From Streptosporangiaceae bacterium (lineage in GTDB: Bacteria > Actinomycetota > Actinomycetes > Streptosporangiales > Streptosporangiaceae), in assembly GCA_030040415.1 (NCBI GenBank), contig JASHTT010000002.1:1-7481 (forward strand): 7,481 nucleotides of DNA, written 5' to 3'. This document shows, in pieces, positions 1-5,760 of this stretch. The translations under genes and the position numbers were made by a program. The notes under the pieces are model-generated. The model was given only the letters and a program-made list of their open reading frames with translations. It ran no database searches and was not told the DNA's origin. Numbering within the stretch: the first letter of the stretch is position 1; each line of letters opens with the position of its first letter.

Positions 1-61
1 CGATCTCGACCTGGTAATACGAACGTTGCTACGGCGGCAGGGTTTGGTGGCAGGCCGATGA
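1..61 (+). CDS. rnpA: Ribonuclease P protein component, 3' end only
   Basis: Reading from base 2, the frame gives DLDLVIRTLLRRQGLVAGR and then stops at TGA 59-61; base 1 is the third base of the preceding codon. RnpA is the small basic protein subunit of RNase P, which trims the 5' leader of precursor tRNAs. Only the C-terminal tail is present, so no RNR signature motif is visible. The assignment rests on position (directly before yidD and yidC, as in the usual rpmH-rnpA-yidD-yidC order) and on the basic, helical character of the tail. The stop overlaps the yidD start as ATGA (58-61), which suggests translational coupling. Confidence 0.75.
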   Translation, partial: DLDLVIRTLLRRQGLVAGR

Positions 62-387
62 CGTCAGCAGCAGGGCGGGAGTCAAGGAGACTGTCGGCTG
101 CCGGTTACGTGCTGGTCGGGATGCTGACCGTGTACCGGCGGTTCGTAAGTCCGCTGCTCGGCGCGAGGTGCAGGTTCTACCCTTCGTGCAGCGCATATGC
201 GCTGGAGGCGGTGCAACTGCACGGCGCGATCAAGGGATCTTGGCTCGCGGTACGTCGGCTGAGCCGGTGCCACCCGTTTCACGCGGGGGGAATCGATCCG
301 GTTCCCGGAAGCGTTTTTGAGCGCGAATGCGCTGATCAGAAAGCAGCTGATCAGCAGGTGGCAGCTGGTCAGGAACAAGGGAGCTAG
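58..387 (+). CDS. yidD: YidD, membrane protein insertion efficiency factor
   Basis: This 109-residue protein belongs to the YidD family, small membrane-associated proteins that help the YidC/Sec route insert inner-membrane proteins. The family signature is clear: an amphipathic N-terminal helix leading into YRRFVSPLLG, then CRFYPSCSAYALEAVQLHG with the conserved Cys residues, then GSWLAVRRLSRCHPFHAGG and IDPVP. The ATG at 58 overlaps the rnpA stop and has a purine-rich GGCAGG just upstream. The core ends near residue 83. The remaining C-terminal tail (FERECADQKAADQQVAAGQEQGS) is hydrophilic and repetitive, as is common in this poorly conserved part of the family. The stop at 385-387 lies 3 bp before yidC, so the two genes are almost certainly co-transcribed. 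Confidence 0.93.
   Translation: MTSAAGRESRRLSAAGYVLVGMLTVYRRFVSPLLGARCRFYPSCSAYALEAVQLHGAIKGSWLAVRRLSRCHPFHAGGIDPVPGSVFERECADQKAADQQVAAGQEQGS
331..355 (+). repeat. Repeated CTGATCAG palindrome forming a hairpin before yidC
   Basis: GCTGATCAG occurs at 331-339 and again at 346-354, 15 bp apart, and a variant CTGGTCAG lies at 365-372. CTGATCAG is its own reverse complement, so the two exact copies can pair as a 9-bp stem (331-339 with 347-355) around the 7-nt loop AAAGCAG. No T-tract follows, so it does not look like a terminator. It lies inside the yidD tail, where it encodes a repeated Ala-Asp-Gln pattern, about 35 bp before the yidC start. It may be an mRNA structure or merely a coding repeat. 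Confidence 0.45.
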
Positions 388-390
388 CAG

Positions 391-1560
391 GTGGGCAACC
401 CACTAGACGCGTTGTACACGGCCGTTGGCTGGGTGTTCACGCATATCTATGACCTGCTGCGGCCCGCCTTCGGCGCCACGAGCGGCTGGACCTGGACGTT
501 CAGCATCGTCATCCTGGTCGTCCTGATGCGGCTGATCATGCTGCCGCTGTTCATCAAGCAGATGCACACGACACGGGCGATGTCGGCGCTGCAGCCGCAG
601 ATGGCGGCGCTGCGCAAGAAGTACGGCAACGACAAGCAGACGCTCAACCAGGAAATGATGAAGCTGTACCAGGAGGCGGGCGTCAACCCGCTGATGGGCT
701 GCTTGCCGCTGGTTCTGCAACTGCCGCTGTTCTTCTCGCTATTCGAAGTGCTGAAGACGATCGCCACCTACAAGAGCGGCACCCCGAGGTACGGCCTGCC
801 GCAGGCGATGGTGGTGGCGGGCCGGAAGGCGAACATCCTGGGCGCCCACATCTGGGACAAGGTGCTGTTCACCGACGGCACACACGTGCCGCTGCACGCC
901 AAGCTCGTGATCCTCGGCGCCGTGATCATCAGCATGGCCACGACCTACCTGAGCATCAAGCAGTCGATGAAGCGTGGCATGATGCCCGCGGCGGACCCGA
1001 ACAACCCGATGGCCAGCTCGCAGAAATACATGATGTACATCATGCCGCTGTTCGCGCTGACCGGTTTGTACTGGCAGTTCGGACTCGTTCTCTACTGGGT
1101 CACGACCAACGTCTGGACCCTTGCCCAGCAAGGATTGCTGGCTAAGCGCTACCCGTACACGCCTCCTGCGGCGCAGCCTGCCGACACCCGCACCGGCGCG
1201 ACTGGCGCGGCTAAGGCGCAGACCAGCAACGTCGTGCGGGACTCCGCAGCCAAGCCGCTGGCAGCCGGATCGGGCCGCGCAGCGGGTGGTGCGTCGGCGG
1301 CCAACGGTGCCGCCGGGAGCCGCGGCCCGAAGAACAGGCAGGCATCCGGCCAGCCACCGCAGAATGGCAGCAGGCCGGGCCGGGCCGCCGCGAACGGATC
1401 AGGCGCGACGGCGAGCAAGACGTCCCCGGCCGGCAACGTGCTGGGACGGCTGACGCGTGGCCGCCAGGAACCCGAACCCGAGCCCGAGCAGCCCGAGGTT
1501 AAGCTCGTGAGGCATCAGACGACGCGGCAGTCGCGAAGCAAACGATCCGGGAAACGCTGA
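391..1560 (+). CDS. yidC: YidC/Oxa1-family membrane protein insertase
   Basis: This 389-residue insertase folds and inserts membrane proteins, alone or with SecYEG. The GTG start at 391 is preceded by AAGGGAG (about 377-383). The layout is of the Gram-positive/actinobacterial type, without the large periplasmic domain of proteobacteria. Membrane segments are visible at about 33-55, with Arg47 in VLMRLIMLP as the family's hydrophilic-groove arginine. Others lie at about 98-125 (GCLPLVLQLPLFFSLFEVL), 170-190 and 213-247 (YIMPLFALTGLYWQFGLVLYW). The cytosolic hairpin between the first two segments contains MSALQPQMAALRKKYGND, as expected. From about residue 255 to the end is a long Ala/Gly/Ser/Arg-rich disordered tail with an EPEPEPEQPE stretch and a very basic end (SRSKRSGKR). 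Basic tails of this kind are thought to contact ribosomes in related proteins; that role here is inference. No lipobox Cys is seen at the N-terminus. Confidence 0.96.
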   Translation: MGNPLDALYTAVGWVFTHIYDLLRPAFGATSGWTWTFSIVILVVLMRLIMLPLFIKQMHTTRAMSALQPQMAALRKKYGNDKQTLNQEMMKLYQEAGVNPLMGCLPLVLQLPLFFSLFEVLKTIATYKSGTPRYGLPQAMVVAGRKANILGAHIWDKVLFTDGTHVPLHAKLVILGAVIISMATTYLSIKQSMKRGMMPAADPNNPMASSQKYMMYIMPLFALTGLYWQFGLVLYWVTTNVWTLAQQGLLAKRYPYTPPAAQPADTRTGATGAAKAQTSNVVRDSAAKPLAAGSGRAAGGASAANGAAGSRGPKNRQASGQPPQNGSRPGRAAANGSGATASKTSPAGNVLGRLTRGRQEPEPEPEQPEVKLVRHQTTRQSRSKRSGKR

Positions 1561-1610
1561 CCCGGAGCGGCGATTGCCGGCCGGCCTGCGCCCGGCCCAG
1601 CGATAAGGGA

Positions 1611-1628
1611 GCGGGCTTGCGAGCCTGC
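1611..1628 (+). other. Hairpin in the yidC-khpB gap
   Basis: GCGGGCT (1611-1617) pairs with AGCCTGC (1622-1628) around the loop TGCG. This gives a 7-bp stem with one G-U pair. It lies in the 100-bp gap between yidC and khpB, which also holds the palindrome GCCGGCCGGC at 1576-1585. No run of T follows, so a classic terminator is unlikely. It could act as an mRNA stability or processing element, or be incidental in such G/C-rich DNA. Confidence 0.3.
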
Positions 1629-1660
1629 GCGACTAGGGACGGGATCGAGGAGGGCCTGGC

Positions 1661-2323
1661 ATGAGCCAGCACGACGACGTGGTGACCGACGGAGGGTCGT
1701 CCCCAGACGCGACAACCGATCAGAGCGCGGCTGATGGCGAGGTCCGCGCCCAGGCGGCTGACGTCGAGGACGATCTGGAATACGCGGAAGCCGACGACGA
1801 GGACGACGAATTCGAGGATGGCGACGACGACGCCGAACTGCCAGCGCCGGAGGAGCGGCGCTCGGTAAGGGACCTGGAGCTCGAGGGCGAGATAGCGGCC
1901 GACTACATCGAGGGACTCCTCGACGTCGCAGATCTCGACGGCGACATCGATATGGATGTCGAGGGAGACCGTGCCGTCGTATCGGTTGTGGGCGCGACGC
2001 TGGACGAGCTCGTCGGGCGGCGCGGCGAAGTCCTGGAAGCGCTGCAAGAGCTGACCAGGCTGGCGGTGCACCAGCGGACCGGCAACCGGACCCGGATGAT
2101 GCTGGACGTCGGCGGCTACCGGCAGCGCCGCCGCGCGGAGCTGGCGGAGGCAGGCCAGGAGGCGGCCGAGGAGGTGCGGCGCACCGGGCAGCCGAAAAAG
2201 CTGTGGCCGATGAACCCCTTCGAGCGGAAGATCGTGCACGACGCGGTGGCCGCTGCCGGACTGCGCAGCGAGTCGGAAGGCGAAGAGCCAGACCGCCGCG
2301 TGGTAGTTCTGCCGGTCGGCTGA
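1661..2323 (+). CDS. khpB: KhpB (Jag/EloR-type) KH and R3H domain RNA-binding protein
   Basis: This 220-residue cytoplasmic protein is of the Jag/KhpB family, which binds RNA (in some species together with KhpA) and affects cell elongation and envelope control. The ATG at 1661 has a strong ribosome site, GAGGAGGG at 1647-1654. Residues 1-65 are very acidic and probably disordered (EADDEDDEFEDGDDD). They replace the Jag_N domain found in Firmicutes, as is usual in actinobacteria. A KH domain covers about 72-153, with its GxxG loop as G119-R-R-G122 followed by EVLEALQELTRLAVHQ. An R3H domain covers about 155-220, with the defining R189-x-x-x-H193 in NPFERKIVHDAV and a typical C-terminal strand RRVVVLPVG. 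It sits directly downstream of yidC, the usual position for this gene, and 27 bp before rsmG, so those two are probably co-transcribed. Confidence 0.93.
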   Translation: MSQHDDVVTDGGSSPDATTDQSAADGEVRAQAADVEDDLEYAEADDEDDEFEDGDDDAELPAPEERRSVRDLELEGEIAADYIEGLLDVADLDGDIDMDVEGDRAVVSVVGATLDELVGRRGEVLEALQELTRLAVHQRTGNRTRMMLDVGGYRQRRRAELAEAGQEAAEEVRRTGQPKKLWPMNPFERKIVHDAVAAAGLRSESEGEEPDRRVVVLPVG

Positions 2324-2350
2324 GACCCGGCTGCCGGGCCAAGAGCGCTC

Positions 2351-3187
2351 GTGGAGGAGCCGGTGATTCCTGATAGGGGCGCGGAAAGACGGCTGCCCGC
2401 CGACGATGAGGTGCTGGCCGCGGGTGCGGCCGCCCTACCTGCGGACGGCGCTGCTGGCGTCTTCGGTGCAGCGCTGCCGACCGCGGAGCGCTTCGCGGAG
2501 CTGCTGACCGGACCGGGCGTGGTACAGGGCGTCGTCGGTCCGGCCGAGGCGGAGCGTATCTGGGACCGGCACCTGCTGAACTGCGCCGCGGTCGCGCGGC
2601 TGATCCCTGCGCGGTGCTCGCTCGTGGACGTGGGCTCGGGCGCAGGCCTGCCCGGCATCGTGCTGGCGATGCTGGTGCCCGGCGCGAGGGTGACGCTGCT
2701 CGAGGCGATGGCACGCCGGGTCGCCTTCCTGGAGCAGTGCGTGGCCGAACTCGGCCTGGCCAACGCGCACCCGATGCGCGGCCGGGCAGAGGACCTGGCC
2801 GGGCAGCTCATGGCGGACGTGGCGGTCTCCCGGGCTGTCGCGCCGCTGGACAGGCTGGCCGGGCTGTGCGTCGGCCTGGTGCGGCCGGGCGGCCGTGTGC
2901 TGGCGATTAAGGGGGCGTCGGCGGAGTCGGAGCTGACGAAGGCCAGGCCCGTGCTTGCACGGCTTGGCGTGACCGACGCCAGGGTGAGTGAGGTAGTCGG
3001 CGCCGATGCGGCGGCAACCGCCACAGTGGTGAGTTTCACCACGCCAGATCGGCGGATTTCGGAGCATAGTGGTAGGTCCGACGCGAGGCGGTCGGGCGGT
3101 AAGCCCGGCGGTCAGGTTGGGCGCGGCGCCGCTGGCCGGGGCCCGGCGAAGAACGCGCGGCCGAACAGCAGGCGCGGCGGCGGTTAG
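2351..3187 (+). CDS. rsmG: 16S rRNA (guanine(527)-N7)-methyltransferase RsmG (GidB)
   Basis: RsmG uses S-adenosylmethionine to methylate N7 of G527 in 16S rRNA; in many bacteria its loss gives low-level streptomycin resistance. The family core starts near residue 36 (GVFGAALPTAERFAELL) and includes IWDRHLLNCA at 70-79. The SAM-binding loop is LVDVGSGAGLPGIVLAML, with G95-S-G97-A-G99. TLLEAMARRVAFLEQ follows, then SRAVAPLDRL from 160 and a GGRVLAIKG strand ending near 188. The core ends at about residue 231. A basic, Gly/Arg-rich tail of roughly 45 residues follows, probably disordered. The start is not certain. GTG 2351 has only a weak upstream purine stretch. In-frame GTG 2363 has GGAGGAG right before it but very closely spaced, and GTG 2411 would also keep the whole core. 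Confidence 0.94.
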   Translation: MEEPVIPDRGAERRLPADDEVLAAGAAALPADGAAGVFGAALPTAERFAELLTGPGVVQGVVGPAEAERIWDRHLLNCAAVARLIPARCSLVDVGSGAGLPGIVLAMLVPGARVTLLEAMARRVAFLEQCVAELGLANAHPMRGRAEDLAGQLMADVAVSRAVAPLDRLAGLCVGLVRPGGRVLAIKGASAESELTKARPVLARLGVTDARVSEVVGADAAATATVVSFTTPDRRISEHSGRSDARRSGGKPGGQVGRGAAGRGPAKNARPNSRRGGG

Positions 3188-3251
3188 GGTCGGCGTGGCC
3201 AGAAGGGTCGGCGGGGGTCGGCGGTTCGGGGCGCGCCGGTACGACGGGCCG

Positions 3252-3280
3252 CCCCTGGGTCGCTAGCGGACCGCCAGGGG
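3252..3280 (+). terminator. Strong hairpin, probable terminator after rsmG
   Basis: CCCCTGG (3252-3258) pairs with CCAGGGG (3274-3280). GTC (3259-3261) pairs with GAC (3269-3271), leaving a 2-nt bulge and the 7-nt loop GCTAGCG. The 3' flank TCTCAGTTGCTT is only moderately T-rich, so it is not a textbook intrinsic terminator, but actinobacterial terminators often lack a clear U-tract. It begins 64 bp after the rsmG stop and lies upstream of the probable parA control region, a sensible boundary between transcription units. Confidence 0.5.
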
Positions 3281-3357
3281 TCTCAGTTGCTTGGCAAGTC
3301 CAACGGCGGCTCGGGGTGTGCTTTCAGTTATCGCGGACGGATATGTGCCGTCGGCTC

Positions 3358-3382
3358 GGGTAGTGACTAGTTTGGGTAGTGA
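3358..3382 (+). repeat. Tandem 9-bp direct repeat upstream of parA
   Basis: GGGTAGTGA occurs at 3358-3366 and again at 3374-3382, a 16-bp repeat distance. The palindrome ACTAGT lies between the two copies. The pair sits about 110-130 bp before the parA ATG in the relatively A/T-rich part of the gap. It could be a regulator binding site or overlap a promoter (TAGTTT lies at 3368-3373). No known operator is recognised. Confidence 0.35.
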
Positions 3383-3476
3383 GTTGCCGCTCCTCGCGCC
3401 GATGGCTCGGCCGGTGCTGGCTTGCGACCGACCGGAACTGCCCGAGGGACGCGGCTGCCCCTATCTGGAGCCCGAT

Positions 3477-3484
3477 GAGGTGAG
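3477..3484 (+). promoter_or_regulatory. Ribosome binding site supporting the long ParA start
   Basis: GAGGTGAG lies 6 nt before ATG 3491 and matches the 16S rRNA anti-Shine-Dalgarno sequence well. It favours the longest ParA form over internal starts such as GTG 3767, which has only a weaker GCGAGG upstream. Confidence 0.6.
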
Positions 3485-3490
3485 CGGCTG

Positions 3491-4660
3491 ATGGCAGAGT
3501 CGGCTAGGGGCGTTGGCTGGCCCCGGGACGCTAGCAAGGGCCCGGCGTCGGGCAGCCGGACGCGGCCTGTAGATGGCCCGAACGGGCTCGGCTGGCCTGA
3601 CGGTTCGGCGGAGAGCGAAGCCGCAGACGCGCTGGCGCTGGTTACCCTAGGCTCAGGGTTCGCGGCATGGGCCGACGGTGACGGGCAAGTCCCGTACCGG
3701 CTGCAGAGGGCGCTGGCGGCAGTTTCACGTGAAACAGACGCCGGGACCGTTGAGAGCGAGGATCAGGTGGCCACTCCCGTTGTGCCCGGTTCGGCAGCGG
3801 ACACGCCGATTGCCCGTGCGGCGCGGGCTGCGGTTGTCGCGCGGTCCGGTGGTGAATTGTGGCCCCGCCCCCGCGAATGCCGGGTCATAACGATCGCGAA
3901 CCAGAAGGGTGGCGTCGGCAAGACCACAACGGCTGTCAACCTGGCGGCAAGCCTGGCCATGCATGGCGCGCGGGTCCTGGTGGTGGACCTGGACCCGCAG
4001 GGTAACGCCTCGACCGCGCTGGACATCGAGCATCACGCGGGCATCGCGTCTGTCTACGAAGTACTGGTGGAAGGGCAGCCGCTCGCCTCGGTCGTCAAGA
4101 AGGTGGCGGGCTTCCAGCAGCTGTACTGCGCGCCCGCAGCGATCGACCTAGCCGGAGCGGAGATCGAACTGGTGCCCATGGTGGCGCGCGAGTCCCGGCT
4201 GGCGCGAGCACTCGGCGGGTATGACGCTTCGAGCCTGGACTACATCTTCATCGACTGCCCGCCTTCGCTGGGCCTGCTGACCGTCAATGCGCTAGTTGCC
4301 GCGCCTGAAGTGCTGATCCCTATCCAGTGCGAGTACTACGCGCTGGAGGGGCTCGAGCAGCTATTGCGAACCGTGGAGCTGGTGCGCAGTCACCTGAACC
4401 CGGTGCTGACCGTCACGACGATCGTGCTCACCATGTACGACGGCCGGACCAGGCTGGCGTCGCAGGTGGCGGATGAGGTGCGGGAGCACTTCGGCGCCGC
4501 CGTGCTCGGCTCGGTGATCCCGCGGAGTGTGCGGGTTTCAGAAGCGCCGAGTTACGGTCAGTCGGTAATGACCTACGACCCGGGCTCGAGCGGCGCGCAG
4601 GCGTACCTGGAGGCGGCACGGGAACTGGCGCTCAGGGACGTGCAGTCGCCCGTGGGGTAG
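3491..4660 (+). CDS. parA: Chromosome partitioning ATPase ParA (Soj family)
   Basis: ParA is a deviant Walker-type ATPase. It binds DNA as an ATP dimer and, stimulated by ParB bound at parS, moves or anchors the origin region before cell division. The deviant Walker A is KGGVGKTT at 139-146. The A' motif is VVDLDPQGN, with Asp166 and Asp168, and Walker B is YIFIDCPPS, with Asp255. IPIQCEYYALEGL and MYDGRTRLASQV are typical of chromosomal ParA, as is IPRSVRVSEAPSYGQ. The first 130 residues precede the ATPase fold, longer than in most ParA. Within them DTPIARAARAAV (from about 104) resembles the Streptomyces extension as I recall it, and VSRET (78-82) is encoded by a parS site. Residues 1-75 show no recognisable domain. 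ATG 3491 overlaps an upstream TGA as TGATG and has a good ribosome site. GTG 3767, giving a ParA of 297 residues, is a possible alternative. Confidence 0.96.
   Translation: MAESARGVGWPRDASKGPASGSRTRPVDGPNGLGWPDGSAESEAADALALVTLGSGFAAWADGDGQVPYRLQRALAAVSRETDAGTVESEDQVATPVVPGSAADTPIARAARAAVVARSGGELWPRPRECRVITIANQKGGVGKTTTAVNLAASLAMHGARVLVVDLDPQGNASTALDIEHHAGIASVYEVLVEGQPLASVVKKVAGFQQLYCAPAAIDLAGAEIELVPMVARESRLARALGGYDASSLDYIFIDCPPSLGLLTVNALVAAPEVLIPIQCEYYALEGLEQLLRTVELVRSHLNPVLTVTTIVLTMYDGRTRLASQVADEVREHFGAAVLGSVIPRSVRVSEAPSYGQSVMTYDPGSSGAQAYLEAARELALRDVQSPVG
3721..3736. promoter_or_regulatory. parS: parS centromere site inside parA
   Basis: AGTTTCACGTGAAACA contains the perfect 14-bp palindrome GTTTCACGTGAAAC (3722-3735), the core of the parS consensus conserved across bacteria. 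Only the first outer base differs from the 16-bp consensus. ParB binds such sites specifically, then spreads as a CTP-dependent clamp. It lies within the N-terminal extension of ParA and is read as Val-Ser-Arg-Glu-Thr, the only forward frame besides Phe-His-Val-Lys that avoids the in-frame TGA. Because it lies in the 5' part of parA, ParB loading could also lower parAB transcription; that is inference. Confidence 0.95.
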
Positions 4661-4671
4661 CCCGCCACGGG
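4649..4671 (+). other. Hairpin over the parA stop codon
   Basis: CCCGTGG (4649-4655) pairs perfectly with CCACGGG (4665-4671). The parA TAG stop falls in the 9-nt loop. No T-tract follows, and parB begins 59 bp later. The hairpin could modulate the parA:parB expression ratio by partial termination or by mRNA processing, or simply reflect G/C-rich sequence. Confidence 0.35.
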
Positions 4672-4730
4672 GCCGTGTCGGATAGCCTGCTGGCGATGTT
4701 TGGCGGGTTAGCGGGCGAGGGAGAGCCAGG

Positions 4731-5738
4731 ATGCCGCAGCCGAAGCGCGGGCTAGGTAAGGGCCTAGGGGCACTGATCCCGACGGGTCCGCCGGGCTCGG
4801 TCGCGGTGACCGGCAGGCGCGACGCTCCCAGCGCGGGCAGCGGCGCCGAGCCGCTGCCCGTGATCTCAGGTGCTTACCTCGAGGAGATCCCCGTCAGCGC
4901 GATATCGCCGAACCCTCGTCAGCCGCGGCAGGTGTTCGACGAGGACAGCCTGGCCGAGCTCGCGGCGTCCATCGAGGCTGTTGGCCTCCTGCAGCCGGTC
5001 GTGGTGCGCGTGGTCGCCGAGCAGCACGCCGGGAGTGCGGCGTCGGAGGATGAGCCGGGGTGGGTGCAGCCCAGGCCGGCCCGCTACGAATTGATCATGG
5101 GCGAGCGCAGGTGGCGCGCGTGCCAGGTGGCGGGCGTGGAACTGATCCCGGCGATCGTGCGCGAGACGTCCGACGTCGACATGCTGCGCGACGCCCTGAT
5201 GGAGAACCTGCACCGGGAGCAGCTGAATCCGCTGGAGGAGGCAGCGGCCTATCAGCAGCTGCTGGATGACTTCTCGGCGACACACGAGGAACTGGCGAGG
5301 CGCATCGGCAGGTCGCGGCCGCACATCTCGAACACGATCCGGTTGCTCAACCTGCCGCCGGCAGTGCAGAAGCGGGTGGCAGCCGGGGTGCTGAGCGCCG
5401 GGCACGCCCGTGCGCTGCTGGCGATCGATGACCCGGCGGCACAGGAGCAGCTTGCACGCCGTATCGTCGCGGAGGGATTGTCAGTCCGTGCCGTCGAGGA
5501 GATCGTCACGCTGGGCGCGGAGCCCGAGCGGACGGCTCGCCCGCGGGGGAAGACAATCGTCGCGCCCGGGCTGAAGGATCTGGCCGACAGGCTGTCCGAC
5601 ATCCTGGAGACCAGGGTCAAGGTCGAGCTGGGTCAGCGGAAAGGCAAGATCGTTGTCGAGTTCGCCTCCATCGAGGACCTGGAACGCATAGTGGGCAGCA
5701 TGTCGCCTGGCATCAGCCCGGTGCGCAGGAGTTCCTGA
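4731..5738 (+). CDS. parB: Chromosome partitioning protein ParB (Spo0J), parS-binding CTPase
   Basis: ParB binds parS, hydrolyses CTP, slides along DNA as a clamp and stimulates ParA. The 335-residue protein starts at ATG 4731, with GAGGGAG (4717-4723) as ribosome site. The N-terminus KRGLGKGLGALIP is the conserved ParA-contacting segment. The CTP-binding domain covers about 50-165, with ISPNPRQPRQVFD (59-70), GERRWRA (124-130) and ENLHREQLNPLEEA (158-171). A helix-turn-helix domain covers about 184-206 (THEELARRIGRSRPHISN), followed by AGHARALL. A C-terminal dimerisation domain lies at about 280-325 (LGQRKGKIVVEFASIEDLERI). A hydrophilic insert of about 20 residues (98-118) interrupts the CTPase domain between VVRVV and RYELIMGERRW. 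The 70-bp gap after parA and the shared orientation suggest an operon. Confidence 0.97.
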   Translation: MPQPKRGLGKGLGALIPTGPPGSVAVTGRRDAPSAGSGAEPLPVISGAYLEEIPVSAISPNPRQPRQVFDEDSLAELAASIEAVGLLQPVVVRVVAEQHAGSAASEDEPGWVQPRPARYELIMGERRWRACQVAGVELIPAIVRETSDVDMLRDALMENLHREQLNPLEEAAAYQQLLDDFSATHEELARRIGRSRPHISNTIRLLNLPPAVQKRVAAGVLSAGHARALLAIDDPAAQEQLARRIVAEGLSVRAVEEIVTLGAEPERTARPRGKTIVAPGLKDLADRLSDILETRVKVELGQRKGKIVVEFASIEDLERIVGSMSPGISPVRRSS

Positions 5739-5746
5739 CCGATCGT

Positions 5747-5752
5747 TAAGCT
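5747..5752 (+). promoter_or_regulatory. Possible -10 element of a leaderless aldolase transcript
   Basis: TAAGCT fits the actinobacterial TANNNT -10 pattern and ends 8 nt before GTG 5761. That is the spacing expected if transcription begins on the start codon. No Shine-Dalgarno-like sequence exists in the 22-bp gap after parB, which agrees with a leaderless mRNA. No clear -35 box is seen, which is common in such promoters. Confidence 0.4.
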
Positions 5753-5760
5753 CTCTGGCC

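Larger units (their letters stand above)
3188..3490. other. Intergenic region between rsmG and parA
   Basis: This 303-bp gap holds no recognisable gene. The left third is extremely G/C-rich and carries the hairpin at 3252-3280. From about 3281 to 3400 the sequence is richer in A/T than its surroundings, as expected of a promoter region. It has TANNNT-type -10 candidates, for example TAGTTT at 3368-3373, but no convincing -35 box. A frame of 66 codons runs from TTG 3291 to TGA 3489-3491 and overlaps the parA ATG. Its first half has atypical codon use and it matches no family I know. Its last 29 codons, from ATG 3402, look more coding-like and could be a leader peptide. Confidence 0.6.

Noticed and set aside
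276..289. parS half-site GTTTCACG in yidD
   Set aside because: Only the left half matches, and the bases encode the conserved HPFHAGG motif of YidD, which explains them fully.
1499..2714. Long minus-strand open frames of 246 and 399 codons opposite khpB and rsmG
   Set aside because: They are shadows of high-G+C genes on the + strand. The products are Arg/Pro/Ala-rich with no family signature, while the + strand frames encode clear KH/R3H and RsmG proteins.
3033..3042. parS half-site GTTTCACC near the end of the rsmG core
   Set aside because: Only one arm matches, and the codons encode the conserved final strand VVSFTTP of RsmG.
3069..3266. 65-codon frame overlapping the rsmG 3' end
   Set aside because: It is rich in Gly and Arg, out of frame with rsmG, runs through the terminator-like hairpin and has no good ribosome site.
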